Assembly (NCBI RefSeq): GCF_022682495.2
Contig: NC_071391.1
Coordinates: 106,499,195-106,563,194, forward strand
Length of the DNA stretch: 64,000 nt
Reading direction: 5' to 3'
Source of the DNA: Desmodus rotundus
Lineage: Eukaryota > Chordata > Mammalia > Chiroptera > Phyllostomidae
The position numbers and the translations under genes were made by a program. Position 1 is the first letter of the stretch, and each line of letters starts with the position of its first letter. The notes below the pieces were generated by a model that searched no databases, was not told where the DNA came from, and saw only the letters and a program-made list of their open reading frames with translations. Below are positions 33,121 through 45,750 of this stretch, in pieces.

Positions 33121-35289
33121 TGAGGCAGTGCTTCCTCATCTTTGTAGCATAGAGTGCATTCCCGCTCCGCCCTCAGAAAGGCTCCTGTGGGAATTCTTGG
33201 GATGCTTTAGCAGAGGTTGGTGAAATGGCTCCGTTCCCTGGTCCAGGTCACTCATTCTCAGGCAACACCTCCTGACTGGTCTCAGCTTACGTGAGGACTT
33301 CTCCATCCCCAGTCTAACCTCCCAAGAGGTTTCTCCAAAACCCAATTCCAGTTTCAATTCCCTCCCCTTCCCGCACTGGCTTCTGTTAGGATAATATTCC
33401 AACCTGCCATGGCACAGTCTGCTTCCTTTTCTAGCCTCCCTCGTACATTTTTCCCTCCTGGGCTGGACCTTCAGACACTCACTGGGAGTTTCCCCTGCGT
33501 GCCCACTGTCCTCGCTTGGGTGGCACCTGCCTCCCCCTGTCCCCTCTCCACCAAGTCCTACTCATTCCTTCTTGAGGGGAGCCTTTTCCAAACTCCCTCC
33601 CAGTCACACATGTACACACACACCCCCCAAATCTAAAACATCTCCTAACACTGCCCTATGTCCTCCATGGAGTAAGTTAAAAAGAAGTACTATGAAAATA
33701 ATTACATTGGTGATAAATCTACTTGTCTGATTTTTAAACTGAGATTGTGAGAGCTTTTTAAAGGAGAGACTGTCCATGTTGCTTATTTCGAATGAACTAA
33801 TGTTATTTCTAATGTTGCTAATGTCCGTGTTGCGTTTTTCTAAGTGATGTGCATGCTCCGCGCTTGATTAAAAACCGGATATGTGAACGAAGGTATGCCT
33901 GTGGGGAGCCTGCCCAAATGCTGGTTTCCCTGATTTTTGAAGCAAAGAGAAAAAGGACGTACAAAGGGGTGTAAAGGAAAATTGGATGTGTAGCCATGCC
34001 TCCTACAGACCTAAATATATATTGTTGATTTTAGGAATTCAGACATGTTTAGCTTGTTCTGAGGTTAAAGTGGGCCTAATAAAATGTTCTTTTGTCTCCT
34101 GGACCATCCTTGTTCTCCTTCACTCTCTGACCTGCCAGGGCCTGTCAAACTCCAGGTTGTTTCAGGTGACTGTCCTTTTGCTAGGGTCATTACCACTTGC
34201 TGATTTGGGGTTTTGCATGACCAGTCTGGTTCCTCAGTTCCTGTAGGGCAAATGGGATTTTTGAATAACAGATTATCGCATAAACTGCCTGTGGAATCCT
34301 CCACCTTCCCTTACCCATCACCGAGTCCGGTGCTCCCTGAGAAGTATTACTAAAGTCCTGTTTAGTGATGTCACTTCATGATCCCACATCTTAAGCACGC
34401 ATGCCCCTACCTTTTCTCTTTGGGCGCGGGATATTGGGTATTTTAGAATTTGCACGCAGTCTTTCCCATTATCCCATTCTCTGTGGTTCCCATTATACTG
34501 AGTTTGGGGGAAGGTCCCTATGTAGGAGCCTGCTTATATTGGGTCCCGGAGTTGCTCTTGTTAAATGTTAATTCTACTAACTTTCTCTTATTAAGGATTA
34601 TGTATTCAGCCCAACTACTTGTATTTTTTATGTTTAATTAAGAGTGAACTCTTTTATTAAAAAGGTAACTTCTAGGTTTCGCTTTATTTGTGGCTTTCGC
34701 GGGGCTGCCACAGACCCGTTCTCCTTTGGCATACCCAGCACCTAGAATTTGCCGCCACAGGGGCCCACCACCCCGAGCTGCTCCCTCAGGCCTTCTGTTG
34801 GGGCTTGGAGGGACCCCCAGGTAGGGGCAGTTCTATGAGCAGTTTCCTCAGTTTACCACGATATCACATCTTATTCCCTCTGGCCCTCACCTCTGCTGTG
34901 AAATCATCTCAGAACAGTGGCCGCATGTGGAGCCTTCTTGCATGCTCTTTTTTTCTTTTTTTCATTAGTGGTCGGAATGTGTTATCATGCAGGCCAGTCT
35001 TGGCTGACTGGTGCTGTAAGTATAGCCCCTGCCAGTTCAGTCACCAGGTTCAGGGGCATCTTCTCCCTGCACATCTCCTGGCCCCCTTCTTGCCATCCCC
35101 GCTCTGATTCAGCTGCCCCCTCACCTCGGGCTGCGGTGATCTCAGTGGTGGCCCCTTGACCACCCTCTTCCTGGGTCACCTTTGTCCCAGGGCGAGCTGA
35201 CGATCCCCTTGCTTAAGAACTGCTTAGGGCCACCCAACACCTGCTTTGGGGCCAGTTTGGAGGGCCTGGTTCCTTCGGAGCCACATCTC

Positions 35290-35470
35290 CCACAGGTCCC
35301 CTGTGATCTGCCCTGGGCACACCTCTGGGCATTTGGCATGCCCTTCCTGCCACCAGGAATGCCTGCTCCCCTCTTCCTGTCTCTGCAGTCTTGCCCATCC
35401 TTTAAGGACCCATTTACACGGCGTCGCCTCAGCGAAACCTCCCTGATTTCCTCTGTTGGAACTAGTGGTT
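35290..35470 (+). repeat. L2 LINE fragment
   Basis: 'atgcccttcctgccaccagg', 'cagtcttgcccatcctttaa' and 'ggacccatttacacggcgtc' ... 'cgaaacctccctgatttcct' follow the conserved L2 3' end (tgaccacc-type) order. Confidence 0.45.
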
Positions 35471-36999
35471 CTATGCCCAGGGCACTCCAGGTCAAGGCAT
35501 TACTCAGAATTTGGGGTATTTAGGTATTTTTGCTCTCCCTGGCTACATGATTCATTTAAAGAAGAAAGGAGTTGTGTCTTATTTATCTTTAGATTCCCAG
35601 TGCCTGGGTTATGGAAGGTGCTTATTAAATGCTTACTTAATGGATTATTAGGTGAACAAAACAAATGACACAAAAATACAGACCAGCCCTCCTCAGCTGG
35701 GCTCTACAAGAGAGTTTCACCCTAATACTCTAAGGCAGCCATTGTATGCCATGAATAACTTCTCTCCTATGCCTCTGGAATGAATCGAAGCATAGACCAT
35801 CCTGGGGAGAATTGAGAAAACAGACAGTCAGATCCTTTTCTGTAATTGTCCAGTGCAGCCCAGCTTGAGAAAGGCTGGTATAGACACCATGTTCCCGGTC
35901 CTGATAAAATACACATATGCAAAGAGAAAAGACCCATAGAATATAGAACGGAATGTTAACGGCGGGTATTGCTGGGCTGTAGCATAACAACCAGTATGTG
36001 ATTTCAGCATGTTCTCTCTGCTATTACCTGGTTTCTGAAGTTTATAACTTTGTGATAACAGTTTTAAAAAGTGTTTTTAGAATAAGTGAAATCAGAGTTC
36101 CGAAACTTGGTTGTGCCTCAGTATAAAGTGGTGGAGGGTTAGAGCTTTTGTTTTCAAATACAGCTCCCAGCTTGCCACAGTGGACCAGGAATCACCGAGC
36201 TGAGCGCCTCAGCGTTGCCCCTGGAGAACTGGGCCTCAGTGTGAGGATGACGATCGGCCAGGTCTCTTTCTGCACCTGGAAGTCCCTTTGGCTGCCAGTG
36301 GACACCTTGTAAACTGAAGGGCTGAGTTCCTAGCAGGCATGTCTCCCTGTGAGAGACCCTGGCTTATTCATAAATGCTCATGGCTCTTCTCAGAAGCAAA
36401 CCCAGAGGTGGTGTTTTTGTTGTTGTTGGGGGGGGGAGGGGTTTGTAATAGCTAAGAGTCAACAAAACCTGTAGCCATTTGAATGAAATCTGACAGAAGA
36501 GTCGCGGATGCTCATCAGCTACCACTGCAACCAGCCCTAGCTTTTTCCCTGAAGTTTGACCTTGTGTGGCATTGTACACAATTTTATCTTTATCCAGGCA
36601 AGAATCCACCAGTGGGTGGTAAAACAAGTAGGTTTGGTGAGGAACAGGATATTTGCTTAGTCTCTAAGTAGCTCCCATCAAGGTACTTATTAATTACAAA
36701 GGGAAAATTGTAACTTGACAGTGGCAAAACCTGCCTTCCGCCACTTTCACCACTTGAGCAAATTTAGCACCACCAATTTTGAGACAAATCAACACCATGC
36801 GCCTCCGGGCAAAATACATCAAGGAGGGCACAGAATCACTTCCGTGATTAACGGAATCACTTCCGTGATAACTGGCCTGTACTTTTCAAAAAATGCCAAG
36901 GACATGGAAGATAAAGGAACTGTTTCAGATTAAAGGAAGCTGAAAAGATATGACAGATGAATGCCTCAGTGACCCTGCTTTTGCCCTGAGGCAGGAGCG

Positions 37000-37215
37000 T
37001 CAAAACTCGTTTTCGCCAGGAGCCACATCAGCCTCGTGGTTGCCTTCAAAGGGCAGAATGTAATTTTAGGACTGTATAAATGTGACTTTGCCTTAACAAT
37101 TAAGTGAGAGCTCGGGCCACGGCCAAGTAGAAACAAGGTGCTGGGCCGATAAAACGCGGTGGAGGGCGGGATTCGCCCCCGGGCCTTGTGTTTGCCACCT
37201 GTGCTCTAAGGCCAT
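37000..37215. mobile_element. Short hAT-type MITE
   Basis: The left end 'gagcgtcaaaactcgttttc' and the complement of the right end ('aggtggcaaacacaaggccc') are diverged versions of one terminus (ggtgtcaaactca type). Internal 'ggagccacatcagcctcgtg' and 'ggactgtataaatgtgactt' are characteristic of this small non-autonomous family. About 215 bp with no coding capacity. Confidence 0.5.
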
Positions 37216-37429
37216 TCTGGGACTACTAGAGAAATTTGTTTTTCTCTACTCTAGGTCTTTAGAGTAGTTAACACTATTGAAGAAAAAGCAATTTCCTGAT
37301 TTTTATCATTATACTGTGGTCGTTGTGTAAGGGAATACCCTTGCTTTTAGGAAATCCTAGAAGTTTTTAGGAACTTTCAAATGGTTAAAAACTACCATGT
37401 GGATTATATAATAGAACCTGGTACTAGGG

Positions 37430-37553
37430 CAGATGTGTTGAATGTGAGCGACTGGGGAGTCTGGGTGAAGGGTATATGGGAATTCCTTGTACTACTCTTG
37501 CAATATTTCCGTAAGTTTGAGATTGTGTCAGAAAATAAAGTTTAAAAATCGGA
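37430..37553 (+). repeat. Old L1 3' end
   Basis: 'gtgaagggtatatgggaatt', 'ccttgtactactcttgcaat' and 'ttgtgtcagaaaataaagtt' match the terminal block of L1M elements in sense orientation. Confidence 0.5.
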
Positions 37554-38594
37554 AGCCCCCAGGTCACGCTGCTGCGGCCGGTCTAGCATCAGAGCCATGG
37601 TGGCGCTGCTCGGTGTCTGCCCTTCCTGTGGTCCGTACTGAAGTCATCCCCACAGGACTGAGCTCTCCTCAGAACCGCCTTTGCTACCTTTGGCATCGGC
37701 AGGAAACGGGGTGGACAACCACTGGTAGTGCGGCCTCACCTGACAGGAAGCTTGCTTTCTCCAGCTGCCTGTGGCAGTGGCTGTGCCCGGAGACTTTCCT
37801 CCTGCTGGCTGTCCTCAGGTCTCTGGTTGACCGTCTCTGATCCACACATTTACCTGTAGACTAGACCTACAACTGTCCTGCCCAAGAGGCTTTTCAGGCA
37901 CAATGTGACTTTAAAAACATATTTAAATGCAGTTGAGAGTGTTCGTGCATGAATTCAGTGTGCTTCATCAATGTCCATGTAAGAAACACCCAAACCTGTA
38001 GAGAATTTTTATAAGAGTTTATCTGAGCCAAACTGACAGCGCATGCCAGGAAGCAAGATCTCAGATGCTCTGGGGAATAACAGTTTTGCATCTTCTTTCT
38101 GGCATTTGAAATGAAGGAGGGGAGATAAGGAAGATTGGAGAAAGCAAGTCAGGGATTTGATTGTAGGATAGTTAACAAAATGGTACCCTCTCTTGAGCGT
38201 GTTAACACCCCTCCAAAGGGTATTACTTCTGGTATATCAAAAAGTGTGTTAACCTAGATATACAAAAACAATGGACAGGCTTGGCTTCAAACTTTCCACT
38301 AAAGAAGTTGCAGCCATGATTACCCTCCATGACCTGCCCTGGGGCTCAAAAGGGGAGCTGCACGCTGGGTGGGGCCTGAGGTTGGTTTGTGGATGGGTCT
38401 GCTTATCAGAATTTGTGAAGAGTTCCTCTGAAACTTGTTGGGCCCCAAGGACCAGAATGTGATAAGAATGGTGGCAAAGCAGTTCCTCCTTTCTGTCTTT
38501 CCTTTCCCGCTCTTTCCCAGAAACTCCTGTCCTTCCCCCTCGCTCCATTTTCTCCTCTCTTGTGTCCCACCCCCTCTCCCCTTTTATCTTTTTT

Positions 38595-38780
38595 TTTTTA
38601 AGCCTTACCCAAGGATATGTTTATTGATTAGAGAGAGAGAGAAACATCAATGTGTTGCCCCCGACCGGGTGCCCGGATCAGGGATCAAACCTACATATGT
38701 GCCCTGACTGGGTATTGAACCCGCAGTCTTTTTGGTGCATAGGACAACTTTCCAACCAACTAAACCACCCAGCCAGGGCT
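38595..38780 (-). mobile_element. VES-related tRNA SINE, antisense
   Basis: On the - strand it starts 'agccctggctgggtggttta' and carries two B-box-like blocks ('gcgggttcaatacccagtca' and a second 'gtaggtttgatccctgatcc'). Target duplication: ccccttttatctttttt (about 38578-38594) and cccctttttatcttttt (38781-38797). Confidence 0.82.
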
Positions 38781-39640
38781 CCCCTTTTTATCTTTTTAAA
38801 TCTATGTTCTTCCACTTATTCCAGTTTCCTGTTTCTCCTAACTGGCCGTTAAGTGTCAGCATCCATTGAATAAGCTAAGTGTTATGTTTCCTGTTCTTGC
38901 TTTAAAAAGTAGGTAAGTGAGATGCAAAATTTCAGTGGACGAAGGGGCAGTACAAGTGTTCTTGCCCAAGCCTGCTTTTTATATATTAGCAAACATTCTC
39001 ACAGGCGTGACTTGGCCACAGTCAAATCGGCAACAGAGGAATGGCTGAGTATTTTATCTCTTTCCTCTTCTCTTAAATAGCAACAGATCCAGTTGCTCTT
39101 TTTTCCCCCACGGTGGTGGCTGAGACAATCATTTGATTTTGTTTATCTCCTTCTGCAACAGTGATTCTTGTGTGAAAAAGCTTCCAGTTCTCCCTGTTCT
39201 CCCTGTTCTCCACGTGCCAGGCATGGGGTGGGCACTGCATAAACACCCAGTGGCTGTGGGATCTGGATCCATGGAGAGGCCCTGTCTGCATGTTTGCGTT
39301 TGATAGGACTGTGCTGAATTTGGGTTAGCTTTTCTTTGGGGATCTAGGTGCAGGCCAGTGATCAGTGTGCACTTATTCATTCATTCATCCATCAGTTCAT
39401 TCAGCAAGTATTAAGTGCTTTTTACATGCCAGGTACTATGTTTCAGGTTCTGGGGTTATAGCGAGGAACAAAATTGAGCGAGTCCCTTCTCTAGGAATTT
39501 TCAAATGGAGAGAACTGACAGTAGGCAGATGGGTGTGAGAGCAGTGAGTGCTCTGCAGTAAAGCAAAGCAGGAAAGTGAATACAGAGCTTGAGGGGTGGG
39601 AATGCTGCATTATGAAGGGTGGTCAAGGAGGGTGACTTTT

Positions 39641-39706
39641 TTTAAAAATATTTTTTATTGATTATGCTATTGCAGTTTTCCCAATTCCCCCCCCTCTATC
39701 CCCCCG
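39641..39706 (-). mobile_element. 66-bp stub of a HAL1 3' end
   Basis: The insert consists of a T-rich run, 'tattgattatgctattgcag' and a C-rich end. It matches the extreme 3' end of the HAL1 copies (compare 'tattgattatgctattacag' at 52606-52625). It is bracketed by a perfect 15-bp duplication, aggagggtgactttt, at 39626-39640 and 39707-39721. This is a severely 5'-truncated and probably young insertion. Confidence 0.85.
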
Positions 39707-40367
39707 AGGAGGGTGACTTTTGAACAAAGACCACAATGAAAATGGTGAGGGAGGGAGCCTTCTGGAGGAAGCAGAGGAAGCTGCAAGTGGAGACCTGAGG
39801 TGGGGATGGAGGGGGTAGGGGTATGAGGAACAGTAGGAAACCTTCTAGACTGAAGCGGAGTGAGGAGGAGGAGAGTGTAAGAAAGATGGGGTGGGCAGAG
39901 GGCTCTGGGTTTGACCCTGCAAGGGTTGCTGCCCTTTTAACATCTTTGCCACCTTGGTGAAATCTTAGAGAAATACCGTCTGTAGTTGCTGGACATGGTC
40001 TAGTTTGGGTGAACGTTTTTGTATCCTGAGGACTCAGAATTAACTGCCCTAACACTTTTAAACATGTGAAAAGCAGGCAGCTGAATGGTAGTAATGATGA
40101 TGTATTCTCAACATTAGAGGAATCCCGACCGGTTGATCACGAGTAGATGAAAAAGCATACCGCAGTATCACTGAAGTGCTTGCATCTTGATTGGTGGTCA
40201 AAATTGGTAGAGAGTAGACTCTCCACTACACAAAAGTGTTGCACTCACAGGACAACACATTTATTTTCCATTGTGGGAGACAGATCCTGATAATTTTGCA
40301 CAGATTGTAGGATCTGAACATCCTTAGGCTAAAATCTATTGTAATTACACTGCGAGAAGCTTGCTGG

Positions 40368-40545
40368 AGAGCAGGGTTTCTCAAAGCGCCACACCCACAA
40401 CACTCAGGGGAATACTTGCTTCCAGTGCACATTGGGTGTCCTTTCCTGGCCTTACTGGGTGGGAGATTCTGAGGATGAGGTCCGGGAATCTGACTACGTT
40501 ACAGCCTCCTCCAGTGATTCTTGTGCATAGTCGGACTGGGGAGTC
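40368..40545 (+). repeat. MER5-like hAT fragment (tentative)
   Basis: 'gcagggtttctcaaagcgcc', 'tgggtgggagattctgagga' and 'ccagtgattcttgtgcatag' follow the order of a MER5A-type element (ggttctcaaagtgtgg...tgattctgatgcac), but with heavy divergence. Confidence 0.35.
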
Positions 40546-41009
40546 ACTGCCCGAGACAGCAGTCGAGGTATCGGTGCATTAAATTGAACAAATACTATGA
40601 GATACCAGAGATAACGGGGTGTGATCCCAGCGCCAGTGCTCTTGCCTGCGCTTTCTTTATGGTTTTCATGTCGTGGTCAAAATCGCACGTTTCTAAAAGA
40701 CGAATGAAGCACTGCCTAACCAGTGGAAACAGGGAAGTACCATACAGTGGGGGGTCCCCCCTTTGCGGGTGGGAGTGAAATGAGAAGGTTGAAGGAGCTC
40801 TGCTTGAGATGTACGGGTCCCGGAACGAGTGTTGTCCTTCCGCCCACGTGCACATGTGTGAACTCCATGTCCCAGCAGGCTCGTGTGTGATGCACGCCTG
40901 TGTGTGTCTGTTAATTCCCACATAGACTCTGGAGCTTACGTTTCATCAATTTTTAGCCCAGTCTTTGAGTTTTCAGTTTTTGCGTTGAGTTTTTGTTGGT
41001 TTTTTTGTC

Positions 41010-41192
41010 CTCACCTGAGGACATTCTTCCGTTGCTTTTACAGGGAGAGGAAGGGAAAGAGAATCATTGACGCTAGAGAGAAGCATCAATTGGCTGCCTC
41101 CCATATGCGCCTAGACCAGAGATTGAACCCATAACCCTCTGGTTATGAGACGGGATGACGCTCCAACCAACTGAGCCACCCTGGCGAGGGCT
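41010..41192 (-). mobile_element. tRNA-derived bat SINE, antisense
   Basis: On the - strand: 'agccctcgccagggtggctc', 'agttggttggagcgtcatcc', 'agagggttatgggttcaatc'. These are A and B boxes in order. More diverged than the VES copies. Confidence 0.7.
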
Positions 41193-41499
41193 GCATTAAG
41201 TTTAATTACCTTTGCTAATCTATAAATAAAAGGCCAAAAGCAAGAGGCAACAGCGTTTATTTGATATCCAAAAGGATAGCTACCCAGGAAGTGCTGATTC
41301 GGGCAGAAACCCAGTGTTTTGATTTAGGTGAAGGCAGGAGGTATTTATGAGAAAGGGAGTAATTACAGAATAGAAGGATAGGTATAGATCAGCTAGCATC
41401 TGATCTGAGCCAGAAGGCCTAGAGGTGATGTGATGCTAATTCTAAAGAATGTCTTTAGTTTTCAGTCCCAGGAGTCAGAACAAAGAGTTGTTTGGAATA

Positions 41500-41825
41500 C
41501 CGTATTTTGCTGTGTATATGCACACATTTTTGCCCAAATCTTTGAGGGAAAAATAGGGATGTGCATTATACATGGGTAGTACTAATTTGTTACCAGTACA
41601 CAGCATTTCTTGTACCTTGTGTATGTTCTTGTGTTTTGTAATTATTTGTTATATAAATTTTCTTGAACCATAGTATGTTCAAAAATAAATGCTAAAATTC
41701 CTTCATAATACAAAAAACAAGTATCTAAATGTAAGTAAATAAGTTAAAAAATTAAAACAAAAGATTTTTTTTCCTGAACGTTTGGGCCAAAAACGTGGGT
41801 GCGCATTATACATGGCAAAGTACGG
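41500..41825. mobile_element. TA-flanked MITE 1 (mariner-type, non-autonomous)
   Basis: Terminal inverted repeats: left 'ccgtattttgctgtgtatat', complement of right 'ccgtactttgccatgtataa'. They are flanked by TA on both sides (41498-41499 and 41826-41827), the Tc1/mariner target. Subterminal 'gcattatacatgg' occurs in both halves. 326 bp, no transposase frame. Confidence 0.78.
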
Positions 41826-42029
41826 TACTGAGCTGCTTTACGCCCAGCTTGAAGGTTATTTTGTGCTGTTTTAACATCCCAGGGTTTGAGGAGTAATACG
41901 TGTTAAGGCAGTTCCTCTAGGATGGCAGCTCTGATTCTGTTTGAAAATTTGAAAGTGGCTCTGTTTATGTTATTTTTTACACCTTCAACACTTTAAAGAT
42001 ACAGCAATGTTGGAATTTTATTATATATA

Positions 42030-42275
42030 GTGACGTCATCCCAGTGGGTAAAGTTGAGGTGATTTTGTCCCCCCCCCCAGAGGACATTTGTCAATATCTG
42101 GAGACATTTTTGGTTGTCACAACTGGAAGACGGGGAGGACCAGAGATACTAGTGGCGTCTAGTGGATGGAGGCCAGGGACGCTGCAAAATGACCTGTATG
42201 CACAAGACAGCCCCCTGCAACAAAGCATTACCCAGCCCAAATGTCAATGGTGCGAGGTAGGGAAACCCTGCAGGA
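42030..42275 (+). repeat. MER20-like hAT element
   Basis: 'ggacatttgtcaatatctgg', 'agacatttttggttgtcaca', 'ggcgtctagtggatggaggc' and 'acaagacagccccctgcaac' fit this hAT-Charlie family in order, ending 'gaggtagggaaaccctg'. The family name is from memory. Confidence 0.65.
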
Positions 42276-44369
42276 GAGCAGTTGAATGCTTCTTACCTGT
42301 GTTGTATTTTAGGATTCTAAATCTGCTTTCAGATTAAAAAACAAAAAAACAAAAACGAGTTCCAAAGCTAAAACTAGTTTGAAATTGCCTACCTAGACCA
42401 TACAAGGATGGCAGTCTGCTTGGGAGCAGATCGACTTCTGCAATCGGTAAGAGAGAAGTAACGTCACCCCACGACAACAGATAAAACCCTGCGTTCCGGG
42501 ACAGGGGCCGGGGCCTGAGCGGGTCTGCCTCGGGCCAGCTGTAGTGCGCGGGTTCTTGACTTCATGCAGGGAAGATTTCACAACATGCACCCAGATGACT
42601 GCGAGGATACGTGTATTAAAACTGGGGAGGGTAAAACAAGGAAGGGCTTAGTAAAGAGGAAGCAACAGGAGAGCCTAGGCTGGGCTGCCTTAGCTCACTG
42701 GGAAGTCAGAGAAGAGGGGGCCTTGGTGGCAGGTTCAGGGGTCAGCCTGAGACAAGCTGCCAGCTGCCCACTGCCTTAGAGTTTAGGAAACACATGCCTG
42801 TGGGGAAAGAAGTGGGGGAGAAGAAGGGAATAGTGCAGACTGCTCCCCAGATGGAGAGCCTGCGGGTGCATGCTGCGTCCTTTGCCTTTAGGCTTTTTTC
42901 CCTTTTTTGCAGGCTGGGAGTCTTAGGGAAGGTTTCAGTGGAATATTCATCAGTTCTCCGGGCGTGCCCTTTCAGGGTCATGGTCTCCTCTGGTTGGTCA
43001 GTGACAGGGCAAGGGGTCGTTAGTCATTGCAGTTGTCTCTGGTGTAGCCTACCTGGTGTTGCTGCTTTTCTGGACCTGGAGCTGAAATCCAAGTGAGGCC
43101 TAGGTGCTACCTCCAGGGAAGAAAGGTTACCCTGGGGGCCAGGTCCTTGTTTTCCCAGTTTTGCCCCCTGCCAGGTCCTGGTGACCATCTGCACCTGGCT
43201 GTAAATTGCTCTGCCACTGTGGTCAGCTGTCTGTCTCCATTTCCCTATTTCACTTGCCAAGGAATTTTCCCAGCTTCTCACTATCCTGTCTCACCTGGAC
43301 TGGTATACTTTTGAGCATTTATAACTAAACCGTTGCCTCCCCAGCCCCAGACCCCTCTCCCTGTTGGGTGAGGGCAGAAGAAAGTTTAGAAGGACGCTCG
43401 CATGCACCGGTGCCCGTGGATGGGCTTTGGCAAGACAGCCTAGGGAGTCAGCTTTCTGACCACGCTGCGTGTCTGTGCCAGGATCAGACGCCACACCTCT
43501 GAGCCGTCTCCGTTCCCTCTCAGCCCTTCCCACACTGTCGTAGTTACATTCCCGCTATCATTTCCCTGCACTTCGGGTTTCTGGAAGGCGGGGCCTTACC
43601 GTCTCAACAGATTTCCCTCCTCCTGTGACCTCTCTCTACAAAGGGCTGCACCGTCCTCCTGTCACTTATCTTCCCTCCTGCCTGCTCACCACACCTGATC
43701 TGTCTCCAGCCCTGTCATTTCTGTGGTTGGGAGCCGTTGCTCTCACCCGGCCTCCGCCATCTGTGCGGAGATAGGCAGCCTGGGCCGTGAGAGTGTGATG
43801 GTAGCTCCTCAGCAGCCTGCCATCCCAGACTCGCCTCCCCCTCCCTTGCTGTCCCTGCTGCTTCCCCAGTGATTTCCTTCCACATGTTTCATGATCCCTC
43901 ATGAATAAAATCCTCAAGGGCTTCTTGTGATTGTCCATGACCTTCTGTGATTTTCCCATATGTTGACCTTGCCCACGTGATGGCTGTCTTAGGTCATGTT
44001 CTCTAGAAGCAGAGCCTGAAATGGGAATTCAAGGGCTTCTGGTTTATTGAGGGAGCTGCCAGGACAAAAAAGAGTGAGGCCTCGAGGGAAGTGAAGCAGG
44101 AGAAGCAGCTGAGCAAAGCTGTGGTCTCAGCTGAGTCCTCAGGAAGCTTTGGAGCTTGATATGCTCTCCCAGGGTGATCCCACCTGGAGACAAGAGGTAC
44201 CCCTGTCAGTCAGCCAGTCATTGGCTGGGGACAGAGGGCAAGCCTGCAGAGAAAGGGACAGCTGTGTTCTGTTAGCAGCCAACACTCACAGCCGAGATAC
44301 AGCACCAGCCTGGGGTGTCCAATAGGACCACAATATTGCCCTTACCTCCTGCATGCACCCCCCCATCCC

Positions 44370-44640
44370 CGCCCTGTGCCATACTTTCTCAGCTATCCCC
44401 AGTCACTTGCTGTTCCCCCAGACTAACCAGCCATTTGTGCTTTGCTCATTCCATTCTTTCTGCCCACAGGAATGCCTTTTCTGTGTCTTCCCTCCTCACT
44501 CGGCCCCTCTAGCAGCTCCCGCTGCCGTGCGGTGGCTGTCGTGCATTCTCCCTGCCATTGTGACAGGTTTAATCTCTGTGCACTACAAGGCTGTCTTCGC
44601 CCTGAGGACGGGCACTCTGCCCTCTCTTCGCCTTTATCAA
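44370..44640 (+). repeat. L2 LINE fragment (tentative)
   Basis: A pyrimidine-rich stretch with 'acaggaatgccttttctgtg' and 'cactacaaggctgtcttcgc' resembles the L2 3' region but is very diverged. Confidence 0.3.
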
Positions 44641-45551
44641 GTAGAATTCTTCATCTAAAACACAGAACCCCAAACATGATTTGAGTGACTTTTCTCACCT
44701 TTCCCGTGCGTGGTATGGAACCTACCAGTCTGGGTTTACAGGAGAGAAGTGAATTTGTTCCATACTGTGGATGCCTTAGGGCTTAACTCCATTGGGCCAG
44801 CTGAGAAAGGCTGGCCAGTGGGATGGGCCATCTGTGGAGCCCCAGGCCACATTTCCAGCCGCTTCCTGGACATCTGTGTAGTTATTTATCTTCTCAAATT
44901 CATCCCGTCATCACGACTAACTACAAAAATTGACTTCCGTTCCTATTTCTTTCCATAACCAAGGCCCAGATTTAACTTTTCGTGCTTCTTTTCATCACCA
45001 TTCTTCCTGTTGCCATTTGCCAGCACATCTCTGTCCTTGTCCTTTGCTTTTCATCCTCACCAGGACAGGCCTCAGGCTCCCCTTCCGCCTGGACAGTGTC
45101 ACACATCCAGTATCCTGCCTTGTTGCCCCCAGGCAGCCTTGCAGGCGGTAGACCAGTCTTCCTCCTCTCCTGCTGTACAGTCCTGCTCTCAGAAACCTCC
45201 CACCTTGAAAGACTTGCTCTTTCGGCTTCCAGAGTAACATCTTGTTCACGTTCCCAGACGGTCCACTCCAGCCACGTTGGTTTATTCACTGTTTTCTCAA
45301 CTTCGGATTTTTGTTTATAATAACGTGTGCCTTGGCGTGCCTTCATTATTAAAAACAAAGCAAGAGACATAAACAGAAGACCAGTCCCACATGTGTATAC
45401 CCACCTGTTCTAAGACCTGCCTTTTCTAAGCACCTGCAGATGGAAGGGCATGGACTTAGAGGTGGATGGGTGTGGCCTGCGATTCTCAGCTCCTTGGTTA
45501 GTCACATGTGGCCTTTGACAGGTTAAACGCAGCTAGAAAGAGAATGAAGTG

Positions 45552-45750
45552 CTGTATTTTTTGTACTATAAGACACACCCCTCCCCCCCCATTTGGGAGG
45601 AAAATGGGGGTGTGTCTTATAGTCCAAATGTAGCTTACCTGGCTCATGGGGTGTGTGGGGGGGTGGAGCAGGGGTTTTTTTCCTATTTTCCTCCTCTAAA
45701 ACCTAGGTACGTTTTATGGTCCTGTGCATCTTATAGTCCGAAAAATACAG
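45552..45750. mobile_element. TA-type MITE 2 with internal perfect hairpin
   Basis: Left end 'ctgtattttttgtactataa'; complement of right end 'ctgtatttttcggactataa'. The right flank is TA and the left flank is TG (one change from TA). Inside, actataagacacaccc (45565-45580) and gggtgtgtcttatagt (45608-45623) are perfect 16-base inverted arms around a 27-base C-rich loop. Confidence 0.75.

Noticed and set aside
33136..35523. Several 75-140 codon frames in ST3GAL5 intron 1
   Set aside because: They overlap each other on both strands in moderately GC-rich intron sequence containing MIR and L2 debris; none resembles a known protein.
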